The notes: a model not told the origin generated them from the sequence alone. Positions 22,691 to 35,284 are shown, counted from the stretch's first letter. The stretch: DNA of 64,000 nucleotides from Welwitschia mirabilis (GCA_051453625.1 JBOZIK010000001.1:202915717-202979716); one strand, 5' to 3'. Program-made: numbers and translations.

Positions 22691-23933
22691 AAGTTTAATA
22701 GTTTTATTGATGTTTAGAAAGGCCCTCCTCTCTCCCTCAAACTTTTAAATAATTTTACGAACATATTTCTTTTTGTGGATGATACTACATTGATCTGTAA
22801 AACAAAGATAGGTTCGCAACATATGCTATGTATTTTGAATAAATTTTATTATTAATGAAGACTAATGTTGGAAAACCAAATATATGATTTTTAGCATATG
22901 TTATAGTAAGTTTTCTTTGTAGATAAAGAATGAATAGCTTAAATTGTTTCCTTCTAATAATTCTTAGGAGTGGAATGTTCTAACCTTTATCTATGGGATA
23001 ACTGCATCACTTAGTGAGTTATTCAATGTATGAAAGTTTAATTTATCCAAAAAAATGTTAAAGAAAGAAAGAAAGAAAGAAATTTTATGTTAAGACATTT
23101 ATAGAAAACTTATGTACATTATCATTCAACTAATAGTTATGTATGATAATATTATTTAGGACATTGTACTAACAGATAAACACAAAAATAAATAAGAATA
23201 GGCTTAAAAATAGTTCTTCTTAGAAAAAATTTGGGTAAAACATTACATATGACATTATGTTTCTGAAAGCTAAATCGATGCCTAGGTGAAAGTTATTTAT
23301 TAGTTTATGATTTATGTTCATAATATTTTAAATTCCACTATTGATAAATTTTATTAAAGAGTGGTCTAAATGACTCAAGAAAAGAAATGATTTTCTAAAG
23401 AAAATCTTTGACTTAAAAATGACACATTCAAGAACAAAATTTTCATTTTCATCCTAAACAATTTTGAATAATCGTAAAATAAAAAATCACTCCAAGGACT
23501 TTCAAAGATATAGAAGTAAAGAAAAATTATTTAAATAATATTAGAGGCATTTCTATAAAGGCAACTTATTTAATTACTACCTCATGTGTGGATTCCTGTT
23601 TGTATGACAAATATGAATCCTCATTATCTCATAACCAAAATGGGTTCATGGTTTCAAATCCCTTAAATAAGTGAATGTATTAATTGTATGACTAGAATGT
23701 TGTTGAAGATGAATAGCATATCTTCCTTAAACATCCTTAATAAATAATATACAGAAGAAATAATACATCAAGGTCTATAGCTTGGTTGATTTATTTTAAA
23801 TTATACTAAAAAATATAAGTGATTTTACTTATCAAATCGTTCAAGATCATATCATGTATATTTGTTTTATCTAATAGATTCTTATGATTACTATGGATGT
23901 TAAAAAATTGATTTTTGGTTTCATGATAGAAAA

Positions 23934-24010
23934 AAACAAGTTTTATTCATAACAAAGTGAAAAAGGACTTCTTTCTATTTTTAATGAATAATATAATATA
24001 AATAATAAAG
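23934..24010 (+). repeat. 77-bp exact repeat left of gap, repeated at 24187-24263
   Basis: The 77 bases before the gap occur again, without mismatch, at 24187-24263. This is consistent with the same locus being assembled twice at a contig end. Confidence 0.88.
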
Positions 24011-24110
24011 NNNNNNNNNNNNNNNNNNNNNNNNNNNNNNNNNNNNNNNNNNNNNNNNNNNNNNNNNNNNNNNNNNNNNNNNNNNNNNNNNNNNNNNNNN
24101 NNNNNNNNNN
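24011..24110. other. Assembly gap (100 N), probably spurious
   Basis: A placeholder of 100 N. Since the same 77-mer lies on both sides, the gap may represent no real missing sequence in this LINE. Confidence 0.97.
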
Positions 24111-24186
24111 ATCAAAATTTACACTATATTCTTTACTCTTGCTTATAAATTATTGATTTCTTCATCTTCCAAATCACTAGAATAAT
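24111..24186 (+). repeat. 76-bp exact copy of 27140-27215 inserted beside gap
   Basis: Identical over 76 bases to 27140-27215, which lies in the Tat 3' region. It is placed between the gap and the second 77-mer, where it interrupts LINE similarity. A misjoined contig end explains it best. Confidence 0.85.
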
Positions 24187-24480
24187 AAACAAGTTTTATT
24201 CATAACAAAGTGAAAAAGGACTTCTTTCTATTTTTAATGAATAATATAATATAAATAATAAAGAATGAATTTAAATTTTAAATATTTTTATAAACATATG
24301 AAAAGATAAAGTCTTTAAGATAATGATGAACTCCTTTAGGAAGTATATTCAACTAGATAAACACATAGAAATGCATGCTAAGATGGTGATAAATAGGATA
24401 GGCATGTATACAGACATAAAGAAAAACTTAAGGTACATGAATGTGAAAATAATCCATAACCAATATTTTAAAAGAAATAA

Positions 24481-24931
24481 GAAATAGATGACTAAAACAA
24501 TAATTGAAAAATCAAGTACTTACATTTTATATTTTTACAATATTAAAAAGTATGTTAAATTCAAGTAAAACCTTACTAAATTAAACATATTTGATTTAAA
24601 TTACATCTCAGATATTTATGTCTGTTTATAGAATAGATCTTTTCTTATGAAGATTTACGTTAAAAATAAATACATAATCATGTTTTGTATTAAGATGAAC
24701 CTTATTAAGATAAAAATTTCTAAAATAAAACTTACCTAATAAAACTTTAGGTTTTGTTTGCAAGGAATAAATAACTTATTTGGTTGTAAACTTACAAATC
24801 ACAAACTTTTAATTTCTTTATTTTATTTATAAATTATTTAATAATAAGTTATGTAACTTGTTGTGACTCTACAAATACTTAATTAGTATATTCAATATTA
24901 TGGATGATGTATTCCATTATCTTTAGTTGAT

Positions 24932-24964
<33 letters not shown>

Positions 24965-25871
24965 TGCTTTCAATGTTTATTTTATCTCTTTCTTTTCTAA
25001 TATAAATGTACCTTATTTCCACTATCGTGCACTATTCTTAGCTTTTCTAATGAGCCACATTGCTTGTGTGCAAAAAGAATTCAAATAGAATTGAAAGAAT
25101 ACTTTAAAGAGTATATTATGAAAGATCTACCTTATTTATCTCTTTAAAATTAGAACAAATCTAAGTAACCAAAATGAAAAACTAAAAAATATGATGTCTA
25201 AATTCGTTTAGTTATTAAAGCATTAAGTGTTAATCCACTATAACTATAATACCTAGAATAGTAATATGTTAAGCTACCAAATAGTTAAGGACTTAGAAAG
25301 TACATAATAGGAGATATTATTAAGGATGTTAAAAAATATATAAAGAAAGAAACACATTTCTTTTATCATTATAAGTATTAAAGATGATATTTTACTCATG
25401 GTTAATTGTAATAGTTTTTCAAGAAGAGTTTGATTAATCCTGGAAGATATGTTCTATGTATATGTGATTAAGAGGTAGTCTTTTTATGTGGAACTTTATA
25501 TTTTAAAAACATGAAGAATGATGAAACCGTAATCATGTTACCAAAAAAATTATCTCAATTGAAGTGTAACTATAAGACAAGGGATGTGAACTAAATGACA
25601 AAAAGTTCTAATATATCATATTATATGTCTATCCAAAAAAACACCAGTATTTTTTAACTAAATGGCATATGTTCTTAGTGGAATAAGAATATAAATAAAT
25701 GAAAAAGAAGGAATATTATAATTTTTTAAATAAAAAATCCTTGTAGTCATAATAATTATTTAAAAAATAACAAAAATGCTATTAAAGTAGTATTATAGTA
25801 TAATGGAGTAATGACACAAATGATTTATTTTGTAATTTATTTTAATAATTATAGTTGCTAAGACAAAAATT
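24481..25871. other. AT-rich stretch with (TA)14 microsatellite
   Basis: Contains a pure TA run at 24932-24959. Nothing else recognised. Confidence 0.55.
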
Positions 25872-26912
25872 TGTTTCTCTTAATGTTATGACATTTTCTA
25901 TAATTTTTATTTAATTTCTTTGGATCTTTTTGCTTTCTTTTATTTTTCTCTAAATTCTTTCACAAATAATTTCACAATTTTGATAGTAGATATCAATTAG
26001 TTGAAGAAACAATTTTCATTTATAAAAGAACTTTGATGAAATAAAACATATTATGGAAGAATGATTTAGCTCATGTTTCATTTATAGGGGAACTTTAGTA
26101 AACTAATGCACATTCTAGAGGAAAAAATTGAATTTATTTTTTGGATCAAAGAATAGAAAATTGAAAACACATTTTATAACGAAGATAAGATTCTTATAGT
26201 AAAGAACTTTAATGAAGTGAAATGAACTTCAGAATAAAACAAGATTAACATTCCATTTTATTTTTCTTTTGTTTAAATGAAAGAATAAGAGATTTAAAAA
26301 CACATATTAAAAAGTCATTAAAAGAAACAACATACTGAATCTATATATTCTAAGAATTTATCCAAAAAGACAGAAGAGAATTCCTATTACTTACAACAGA
26401 TGTTTCTATAATTTCATCTGTATATTGATAAGAAAACTTGCTTTTGTAAAATGAAATGACTTACCTTCTTGAAGCAATATAATTAATATTAATGGATTCC
26501 AGGTGCTCTAATTCTTTCTGTGGCTCATGCAATCTATTTCTTGAAGTACAAATAAAAGAAGTGTACTTATTTCTAGAACTTTTTGTTCTTTTACTAAAGA
26601 GCTTTCTTATTATCCTCTCTATTATGTTACATCAGAATCAATAATAGTTTTATAGAGATTATAGATGGTTTTAACAGTTTAAAATAGATGAACTCGAGTT
26701 TTGACAGGTGTCATATAGTCATAATGGAAAGAAAATGAACTTTAGGATTTAACTTCTTCAACTTAAACTTCTTCTAGATTAGGCTTCTCCAGATTGGACT
26801 TCTATTAAACTTGAATTCCTATTGGACTTGGGTTTCAATTAGACTTAGAAAACTAGATTTAAAATTTTGTTTTCTTCACATATTACATTTAGAACTAAAA
26901 TTTTTTACTATA
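25872..26912 (-). repeat. Tat element 3' LTR (1041 bp)
   Basis: Aligns end to end with 58740-59796. On the minus strand it starts TATAGTAAAAAATTTTA after a purine-rich AAAGAAGGGCAAACC, and it ends AGAGAAACA. Tat elements usually have GGGGCAAACTGTAG at this junction, so the first TG has become TA. Confidence 0.8.
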
Positions 26913-26928
26913 GGTTTGCCCTTCTTTA
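26913..26928 (-). promoter_or_regulatory. Polypurine tract of the Tat element
   Basis: On the minus strand AAAGAAGGGCAAACC directly precedes the 3' LTR, the usual plus-strand primer position. Confidence 0.65.
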
Positions 26929-27593
26929 TGATGTGAAGAGACACTTTACATCATGAAGTGCATCTTTTTTTTTTCCACCAAAAAGAAATACAATTTAAAG
27001 AGGAAGAGTAGTAGAAGAACAACTTGTATGAATAGACATTGTCATGGATGATATTTTTGGTTTGATTGGAAGCATCACTTAAACATATCTGACTTCATCG
27101 TCTATAAGTGATGCTTTTCTTTTTTCCCCCTATTTATTTATCAAAATTTACACTATATTCTTTACTCTTGCTTATAAATTATTGATTTCTTCATCTTCCA
27201 AATCACTAGAATAATAGTATAATGGCGAAGGGGAAAAAATTGAAAAACCCATTCTTACATGATCTTTTAGAGTACTTGGAAAGTATTCTTTTGTTTGTTT
27301 TCTTTTTCTTTGAAGTAACTCTAATTATTTCTCTAATTTTACTTGCATATTTTAAATATCTGAATAAGATTTTTTCAAAGTTCTTTCAGTTTCTTCAAAT
27401 CTAACTATGGTTGCCTTTTAAGATTCCATCTGTAAAAGAACAAATAAATAAAAGCAATCTCAAAAAGAAAAGACAAACTTTATTTCTAAATAAAAGAACA
27501 TTACAGACATGAATCAATCATAAGTATACATTAAGAAAATTTAAATCATCTAAATGAACATTTCATGATTTAACTATAAATGTAGACATTTAT
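26929..27593 (-). other. Tat 3' untranslated region
   Basis: Between integrase end and purine tract. A plus-strand frame at 27222-27404 starts MAKGKKLKNP and has a hydrophobic middle and end. It is short and inside element sequence, so I treat it as chance. Confidence 0.5.
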
Positions 27594-28672
27594 TCATGTA
27601 TGAAATATTTGCAAGTATTGTGAATTTATGGATTTATTTTCTTTATTTCCACTAAGATCTTTCAATTTATACATTTCTTTGTCATACCTTTTTAAAAGGA
27701 TATATGTATCTATCCAATTTGTACTAAATTCAAATGTTTTATCTATCAGGTTCATTTTAAGCATAAGGTCATTTATATCAAATTCTCTTGGCTTTACATT
27801 TTTGTTATAGGCTTTCATTATTTGTTTTTGATGTTTCTTATTATATTCAAGTGCTTTTAGCATTTCTCTTCTAAAAGTTCAAGCTGATGAAGTCTTTTTG
27901 TTCTGTCTAGATCTGAAAATTCAAGTCTTTAGTTAAAGTTCTTAATGTAGAAATTCGAACTTTAATAGGAAGAACATTCTCAGTTGTGTATGCTAATTCA
28001 AATGGAGTTGCGTTTGTTGCAGTTTTGTATGATATTTTGTATGCCCATAAAGCATATATTAGATTCTCATTTCAATCCTTTAGATTTTTCTTAACAATCT
28101 TCTTCAGGAGTTTTGTTATTGTTTTGTTTGTCTATTCATCTTGTTTATTCACTTGGGGATATCTAGATGATGAGTAAGAGTGTTTTATACCATGTTTTTG
28201 TAGGAAATTATCTAGTTCTTTAGATTTGAATTTAGACTTGTTATCACTAATTATGGAATATCGAATCCAAAACGTTGAGAGAATATACTCAATGATGAAA
28301 TTTTGTATTACTTTAGTGATCATGGATCATAAGGAAATAGCTTCTATTCATTTGATGAAGTATTCCATAGCATTTATGATATAACAATGAAAACATCAAG
28401 ATGACAGTCTAAATTGGACTTATGAGGTTCATGCCCTATTTCTTAAAGAACTAGATTAACTTGATAGTAAATAATTTATTAGGCAACTAATGTAGGCATG
28501 AGACATGCATTTGATAAATTTTGCCTCTTTTAATGAAATTGTGATAGCCTTGTGCTAAACTTTTCCAATAATAACCAAAATGAAGGATATGATAAGTCAG
28601 GGTTTTGGATCCTTGATGTAATCTACATAATTTAGAATTGGATTCTTTTGGAACTTGTGCCACTTCTTCCAA
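27594..28672 (-). pseudogene. Tat integrase (broken)
   Basis: Three blocks in order on the minus strand. At 28672-28487 is the zinc-binding region with 'HQGSKTLTYHILHFGYYW'. At 28323-28132 is the core: 'FGI'-like 'FWIRYSIISDNKSKF', then 'HGIKHSYSSSRYPQVNKQDE', with the catalytic Asp in SDN and the Glu of the N.Q.E end visible. At 27863-27594 is the C-terminal part, with 'ALEYNKKHQKQIMKAYNK', 'PREFDINDLMLK', and 'YKLKDLSGN'. The first catalytic Asp region is not recognisable. Frames are interrupted, so no active enzyme is expected. Confidence 0.88.
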
Positions 28673-29079
28673 ATTTAAACATCCCTACAAGTTACCATTA
28701 AAAGATATCTTGAATAATTTTATAGCTATAATCATGAATCTAGTGGCATTTTATTTAAAAAACCTCTTTTGATATTTTGTAAATTGATCTAGAATCCTTT
28801 GATCTTATATATACTTCATAAAATTTTGATGATATTGATCCAAATATTTAGGATTTATGATAATTCCAAGGATCTCTGACTCCTCAAGACTATAAATTTG
28901 TTAGTGAGTTTTATGTCATGGATTTTTGGATTTCCTATTGTTGAATGGCATTGATTTCTAATGCATTTTTAATAGAATAACTTGTTAAGTTTGTGAGGAG
29001 GTCAACTGTCTAATTATTTTATCTTGAAATGAATTTTGTTTAACATTGATCAAAGCATAATACCTCTTATTGAGTTACT

Positions 29080-29450
29080 CGACGATATATCTTTAGGACA
29101 TTTGACTTACATTCATAGTGGCCTAGTACTTGATTTATAATCAATTGTGAATCTCCATAAATCTTAAGTCTATAATAGCTTGAATATTAAGCAATAATAA
29201 TCCTACAAGCAAGAGCTTTATATTCTACTTCATTATTATTTATACAAGGAAAGTTGAAATGAAGAGATATTGGAAAATCAAATTTTGTTGATAAAAAGAA
29301 TGCTATACCACCTCCCACTCCACTAATATTTTTTGAACTATTGAAATACATAATTACATCCCATTTTATGTTTTTTAAAATAATGTGAATTTATTCATCT
29401 AGAAGTTCATCATGATTAGACTTGTTCAATTCTTGTTTTGCTGGAAATTG
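29080..29450 (-). pseudogene. Second (archaeal-type) RNase H of the Tat element
   Basis: The minus-strand translation gives a 'WDVIMYFNSSKNISGVGGG' stretch, 'FPCINNNEVEYKAL', and 'YGDSQLIINQVLGHYE'. These correspond to the first Asp block (D changed to N), the TNNEAEYEAL block with its Glu, and the GDSQLV.nQ block with its Asp. This extra domain is diagnostic for Tat-lineage elements. Confidence 0.82.
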
Positions 29451-30079
29451 GGATCATTGATTAGCCAAGCATTACCTTTTTATTGATTTTTGTAACTTAA
29501 AGTCTACATCAAATTCTACCAACCTAGAAAAGCATTTTTTTAAATCTTGTATTTCTTGTTGAATATTCTAATAGGTATTTCAAGATGTCCTTTGCATTGA
29601 TCACATACATCTTATCATTTTTCATGTTATGTCTGAATTTCTATATGATAAGTACTAAACTCAAGCATGTATTTTCTAAATTTGAGTAGTTGGTTTCATA
29701 TTTTTGTAGTGTTCCACTTATGTAATAGATAGGTAGATCCTTAATATTGTTATCTCATTGAAAAATAACTACACTCACTATTTGATTTATATGCACAAGG
29801 TATAAGTAGAATGGTTAGTCTAAAGTGGAGGTGTTTAACAATGGTGGTTTGGTTAAATGTTGTTTTATTTAATCAATCTTATTGAAAACTTTTATCCCAT
29901 TCAAAATTAACTCCCTTTTTTAATAGGTGGAGAAAAGAAATACATTTATCTATCAAATAAGATATAAATATTCTAATTGATTGTAACCAAAATTGTAAGC
30001 TTTGTTACTCAAAAATATTCTTAAGAGAAGGCATTTTTATCATTGCTTTTACCTTTTCTTTATTAACTTTAATTCCTAT
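29451..30079 (-). pseudogene. Tat RT thumb / first RNase H region (decayed)
   Basis: Lies between the RT palm and the second RNase H, where the gypsy RNase H is expected. Weak matches only, such as a minus-strand KYKI..NAFL..W stretch near 29530. Stops in all frames. Confidence 0.5.
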
Positions 30080-30600
30080 TTTTGATAACATGAGATTTAA
30101 AATATTTCATAATGGAACCCCTAAAATAAATTTTTCAAGATTGAGCTTAAGGTTGAATTTGGATGCCATATATGATAAATTTTCCAAATGTTGTGGATGA
30201 TATTTGACTTAAATTGATTTGAAAATAATATCATCAACATAGTCTTCAATGGTTTTATGCATTAGATTATGAAATATATATGTCATCACACATTGATAGG
30301 TTTTTGCAACCTTCTTTAAACCAAAGGATATCATTACATAGACCCCATGGCTTGGTGAATGTCATTTTGGATTGATTCTCATTTCTAATGAAAATCTGAT
30401 TATATCCTAAGTATCCATTCAAAAAAGATAGTAATTCATATCCAGTAATGTTACTAACTAAAACATTGATATGGGATAGTAAAAAATCATCTTTGAGAGT
30501 TACTTAATTGAGATCATAAAAATCTATGCAAATTCTAATAGAACCATTTTTTTTCATGATAATGGCTGTATTAGAAATCCAATCAGAATAATCTATAGGT
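30080..30600 (-). pseudogene. Tat reverse transcriptase (broken)
   Basis: Minus-strand translation shows 'KNGSIRICIDFYDLN', a KDDFLLSHI block, 'ITGYELLSF', an MTFTKPWG block, and 'TIEDYVDDIIF' with the catalytic YVDD at about 30226-30246. These follow the standard gypsy RT order with correct spacing. Several frameshifts and stops. Confidence 0.9.
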
Positions 30601-31905
30601 TGGATAAATCAAGTAGTGAGAAGTCTTTGAAGGTCTTATTTAACTATAAGAGCAAATCTAATTTAACTTTCATACTTTTTACTTTACCAGTATGATTTTT
30701 TTTTGGATCACTATGTTATGGATTAGAACCTTTTTGTTAATTTTAGGCATATCTTTATAATGTTAAGTGAATATTTATCTATTCTTTTTAAGGACACCTT
30801 CCAAATTTGCCCTTATGTTTGAGTCTATTGTTTCTTATTTGTAGAGTATTTTCCATATCATTAGGATCGATGTTGTGTTCATATGTTAAACCCTTTGTCT
30901 TTTAACAGAGACTATTTTTCTAGGATTTTCTTAACTCATGTCTCAAATTTTGATATAAGTTCTATTCTTATATAGATATATTAAGAGTTTTTAGTTGGTA
31001 AAAATCAAATAAATTAGGATTGGATTTATATACCATTCTAATTATGTCAAAATCAAATTTGAAATGTTGGAGAACAAGAGGAAGTCCATCATCACTAACA
31101 TCAAAATTTATTTTTTATTCTTCTTTTAGGGGTTGTAGTTATTATGAGGAAAAAAAAAGTGAAAAAGATTAAAAATAAATATTAATGAGTATTCAAAATT
31201 ACATAAATCAATGAATACTAATTCATATTCATAAATAAATATGGAGCATGTCATTTTTTGAATTTCAAATTAAGACTCTTCGTTTAAAGAGTATGGGAAA
31301 GAGTCAAGGGAGGTGTCCCTTTGTTCCCTTTTATTCTTTACCCTTTTTTATACTAATTAGTTTCTCCCCTCTTTTTATGTTTAAATTAATTTTATATTTT
31401 CATGGGAAAAAAGACATCAAAGAAAAGAAGGAAGAATTTGTCATTTAGGGTTTGGTCTGAGACTATAAAAGGTCTTTAAAATTGTAGCATAAATCCACAT
31501 AGCGATGTATTCTAAGATTCAGTAAAAGATGGAAAGGGGGTGAAAGTGAAGGTGATTGAGATAGTAGTTTCTTTTCCCATGAATAAGAATAAAAGATAGG
31601 ATCTAGTTCAACGTTTTTTCTTTGCTAGTTTGTATTGGCTTTACTCTTTTTGATTTGAGAAAGGGTTTGTTAGCAATATCCTTCCTTTTTTCCCCCAAGG
31701 TTTTGTTTTGTTTTTGACAATGGATGTATCTTTTGATTTCAAGGATCCTTTTGATAGAAATAAATTTTTTTAAAACACATGATTCAAGTGACATGCAAAG
31801 GTTTTTTTTTTTTTTTTTTTTATGAGACATTTCATTATTATTTTCACCCTTGTGAATAATTGAAATAAGAGACATAATTAAAATTTGTATTGCTTTTTAT
31901 GATAA

Positions 31906-32470
31906 AAAGAAGACTTGGTTCAAAAGAGGAGAAGAGATGAATTACATAAAATATTTCATCATTTGGTCAAAAATTTAGTGAATGATTTTGAAACTATCAT
32001 TCAATTAGGGATTGAAAATAAAATATTACAGGAGGATTTGGCTGAAACAAGCCATTCGATAAAAACAACTTTAAAATTAAATTTAAACTTGTTGTATGAA
32101 CATGTACATTCTGACTCTCTTGAGAATATGATAGAAGCAAGTTTGCGAGAAGAGCTAAGTCATTTATATGAAGTAAATTTGAATTTAAAGAAGGAAATTG
32201 AGGCTTCAAAGCTATAGTTAGATATAAAAGATATAATAGTCACAAAAAAATTCCTTAAATCGCAACAATTATTCTTAGAAAAGGAGCAAATACTATCATA
32301 ATTAAATGAAGAGGTAAAAGGATTAAAGGAATTAGTGAATTTAAAACATAAGATTTATTCTCTTGAGGAGAGATGCAACATCCAAAATAGAATAATTGCA
32401 GAGATTAATTACTTTCTAAAAAATAAAACTTATAAGAAATTTTCATTCATGATATAGAATCAAGTAAGAA
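31906..32470 (+). pseudogene. Coiled-coil reading frame of unknown identity
   Basis: One frame of about 185 codons from about 31906, after stop TAA 31903, to the microsatellite. It is interrupted only by TAG near 32215, TAA near 32299 and TAG near 32455, each one C-to-T step from CAG or CAA. There is no ATG at its start; the first usable codon is a TTG at 31915. The product is rich in Leu, Glu, Lys and Asn with heptad-like spacing ('ENKILQEDLAE', 'LREELSHLYEVNLNLKKEIE', 'LNEEVKGLKELVNLK'), so long coiled coil is likely. It runs opposite to the Tat genes. I do not recognise the family; it could be an exon of a captured gene or the gag extension of another element. Confidence 0.4.
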
Positions 32471-32471
32471 A

Positions 32472-32473
<2 letters not shown>

Positions 32474-32553
<80 letters not shown>

Positions 32554-32571
32554 CCTCTTTCCCCTCCCCTC
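32474..32571 (+). repeat. (CT)38 and flanking polypyrimidine tract
   Basis: Pure CT repeats run from 32475 to 32550, then a C/T-only run continues to about 32571. The whole stretch of nearly 100 bases is pyrimidine on the plus strand. Confidence 0.97.
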
Positions 32572-33399
32572 AAAACTATGGATATATTTTCTTCCCATCT
32601 TATATTTTTTAGAGGAACTAGATTTGAAATGCTATAATTAAAATGTTATAATTATTATAAGTAGGTCTATTTTAGGAGTTATTATAAGTAGGTCTATTTT
32701 AGGAGTTTTCTTAGGCAATGATATCTCAAAATAATCCAATCTATCACAAGTTAGAAAATCGAAGGGAGACTCACTAACTATTGTATCACCCTAAATTGTT
32801 TACATAAAATTTAATTTTTTTTTAAAGAGAAAAGTGGGAAAAAATTCCCTAATACTTTTTTTCTTTAGAAGATTATATAATATGTACATAATGTTTTATT
32901 GTAGGTTGAGCATAATACCCAAAACTACATTTATGTTTTGATCATATATTGTTATCAAACTGGGAGCATGTCCCAGTGCTATTGCTTTAACTATGGATTT
33001 TTATATGAACACTAAATTTTTAAATTAAAATACCTGGCTCAGTATCAATGGTCTTATATATATCTGAATTTGCATTGGTTGATCTGCTATTTTAATATGT
33101 ATTCTCATTTCTATCTATAAAAATGCTTTGTGTTGGAAATAACAGATCTTTAAATATCTAAGATTTTAATAATGTATGCTCTAGTTTGAATTGTGATAGT
33201 AATGATTTATTGTTAGCAGTAGAATCACTTTTACCTTCTTTGTGTATGACACTTGTATGAACTATTTGCATAGGTATGTGGTCATTTCTAGGATTTAAAA
33301 AAGTTTTGGAATGAAGGTGTAACTACTTAGTAGTAATTACACTGACTTCTAAGCCATCATAATTATCAAAACTATTACCATAAGAATTTAAGATAAGTA

Positions 33400-33806
33400 G
33401 TTTAGAGTGAATGGAATCTTTTATAATTGGAATTTTGTTTCCTATTAATACCCTAAAAATTAAAGGACTCCTTCATAGTGGAATATCAATTACATTTCCT
33501 TTATTATCATTGACTTTTATTTATTGATGGATTATAGAGATGAATGCACTATTATCAATGATCTAAGGCCTACCCAAATAAAAGGTTGAAGGAAGACAAA
33601 TATTTAATTACTTGAAAATTTACACTTCTAACTAATTTACTAATTCTAACATTAAGAGATATAGTTCCCAGTGCATAAACTTCCTTGTCATTGAATCCCT
33701 TAATGGAAGTTACTTTTGTATAATCAACCTTATTGAACAAATTTATCTTTTTTAGAAATTTATTTGTAATTACTTCAGTATTAGCTCTAGTATTAATGCA
33801 AATCAT
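33400..33806 (-). pseudogene. Tat aspartic protease (broken)
   Basis: The minus-strand frame 33806-33570 starts 'MICINTRANTEVI', where retropepsins have D-T-G-A; here Asp is Asn and Gly is Arg. It continues with 'SIKGFNDKEVYALGTISLNV' and 'FNLLFG', as in gypsy protease. Similarity continues past the stop to about 33400. The catalytic motif is lost. Confidence 0.78.
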
Positions 33807-34229
33807 CTATACCTTATATTCAATAATCTTGATGTTTATGCGTAGAAGATTCTTATATAAGATTATTTTAGGGACTGGGTAAATTTTAGAGGTTCTAAAA
33901 ATGATGTTATCTTTGGAGGCTCGATTTTCTATTTGTGAGATAATTGAAATTTATTATTTTTATTTGACTTGTTTTATTTCTATAAATTCCTTTTGATATA
34001 TAGGATAATTCTTGATTAATGAATAGAAGTCAATTTTTTCAAAAGCTTCTGTTAATTTATTTTCCATTTTTTGAAGTATAGATTATTTTGCATAGTTTTT
34101 TGAGAATTTTAATGTGTAAGGGTGCAAATGATATAGTATTCCAATTCAACATTATGACATTTTCTGATTATGAATTTTTTTATTAATCATTTTATGGTAA
34201 AGGATCTTTAAAAATCTCTAAAATTTGGT

Positions 34230-35284
34230 TTGGATTTGGGGTTGATGAATCTTAATTAAATTTTCTTTTTCCTTTAATAAAATCCTCTATAATATGTTTC
34301 ATATTGATACAATTTTAAGTATAATGAATTATAACTCTATGATATTTAAAATATTTATTTTCTTTATACCATCCAGGTTTTGGGGAATTTGGATCATATT
34401 GTTTTTGTTGAGGGAGTTCAATTGCTCTTTTGATATCAAATATTTTAGTATTTTTTACTAAGGGACATTGTAATTAGGTGAATGTTCTCCTAGGCCTTTT
34501 AGTATTATTAAAGTTTTAATTGGTTTTGAAAACCTTTTCATCTATTTATAGAAGAGGTAATTTTTAGCTTTAAGTTTCATCTTGTCTTTCAATAATAAAG
34601 ACTATTTTAATTTATGTTTATTGAGATTTTCTTTGATTTGATTAATCATTTGATTTAGATTTGTTCTCATGTTTTGATTTATTAATTGTTATCTTTTCAT
34701 GTTCTACTATTTTAAATTGTTTTGGTAATTCAATTGCAGTTGAACTATTTGAATTTTTGCATTCATAAGTTACCAAAGATAAATGAGATACAAGATTTTG
34801 CAAATAGTCTTATCGTACCTTTATTAAAAATGTTATATTCTAATTACAGGGTTGCTACTTTACATCATTATGCATAGGTTATTATTATTTCATCATATGA
34901 TCATTAAAAACTTATTAAGTTTTTCAATGAAATATAATAAGTAATGTTATTTGCACACTACTTCATGAAAACCTTAAACATTTCTTTAAGGCTTTTGATA
35001 GAATGGACCGGGAGATGATAATACCATTCAAGGGCATTTTTACAAAGAGACCTATAAAATAAGTGATAAGATATATTAGAATCAATGTAATGAATACTAA
35101 AAGTAAATTTAAAATTTCTAATATGAATTTTTTGGTCTTCTACTCCTATAAATTTTTTGAACTTTGGAATTTTAGAGGGAAGTAGATGTCTTGCTTTGGC
35201 CAAAGGGTTAATATCCATATTCATCACATATATATCAATATAAGGAGTGATATGGGAAATATATTCTTTTAGTGTTTGCACCAT
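34230..35284 (-). pseudogene. gag: Tat gag (broken)
   Basis: The frame 35284-34958 has 'GVEDQKIHIRNFKFTF', 'FYRSLCKNALEWYYHLP', and 'SIKSLKEMFKVF', the standard Retrotrans_gag landmarks. Further on, at about 34450-34230, a decayed zinc-finger-like 'KYFKYHR...HY..NC..MKHIIEDFI' matches the CX2H...GH..E.C pattern of Tat gag. Confidence 0.83.

Larger units (their letters stand above)
22691..24480 (+). pseudogene. Jockey/RTE-like LINE fragment, copy 2, interrupted by gap
   Basis: Colinear with 18841-20450: 'FLFVDDTTLIC' at about 22768-22800, then the shared 'ggcatttctataaaggcaac' block at 23548 and 'VEDE' near 23700. The tail aligns with 20210-20450. It contains the (GAAA)n-like run at 23066-23081 and the scaffold gap at 24011. 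Confidence 0.65.
31130..33010. other. Foreign block inside the Tat element
   Basis: The distance between Tat protease and RT is about 2 kb longer than usual, and Tat-like coding is lost here. The block contains a plus-strand coiled-coil frame, a 38-unit CT microsatellite, a poly-T run at 31801-31820, and a 27-bp tandem duplication at about 32653-32706. No terminal repeats were found, so its nature and edges are uncertain. Confidence 0.5.

Noticed and set aside
18841-24480. Endogenous pararetrovirus remnant
   Set aside because: The FVDD motifs are accompanied by LINE-type flanking motifs and no movement-protein or coat-protein pattern was found.
27222-27404. Short plus-strand frame MAKGKKLKNP with a hydrophobic segment, a possible small membrane protein
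   Set aside because: Lies in the 3' untranslated part of the Tat element, is 60 codons long, and part of its upstream region is also duplicated by misassembly.
31603-31875. Minus-strand 90-codon frame with a poly-Lys run
   Set aside because: The Lys run is a poly-T stretch, composition is low-complexity and no domain is visible.
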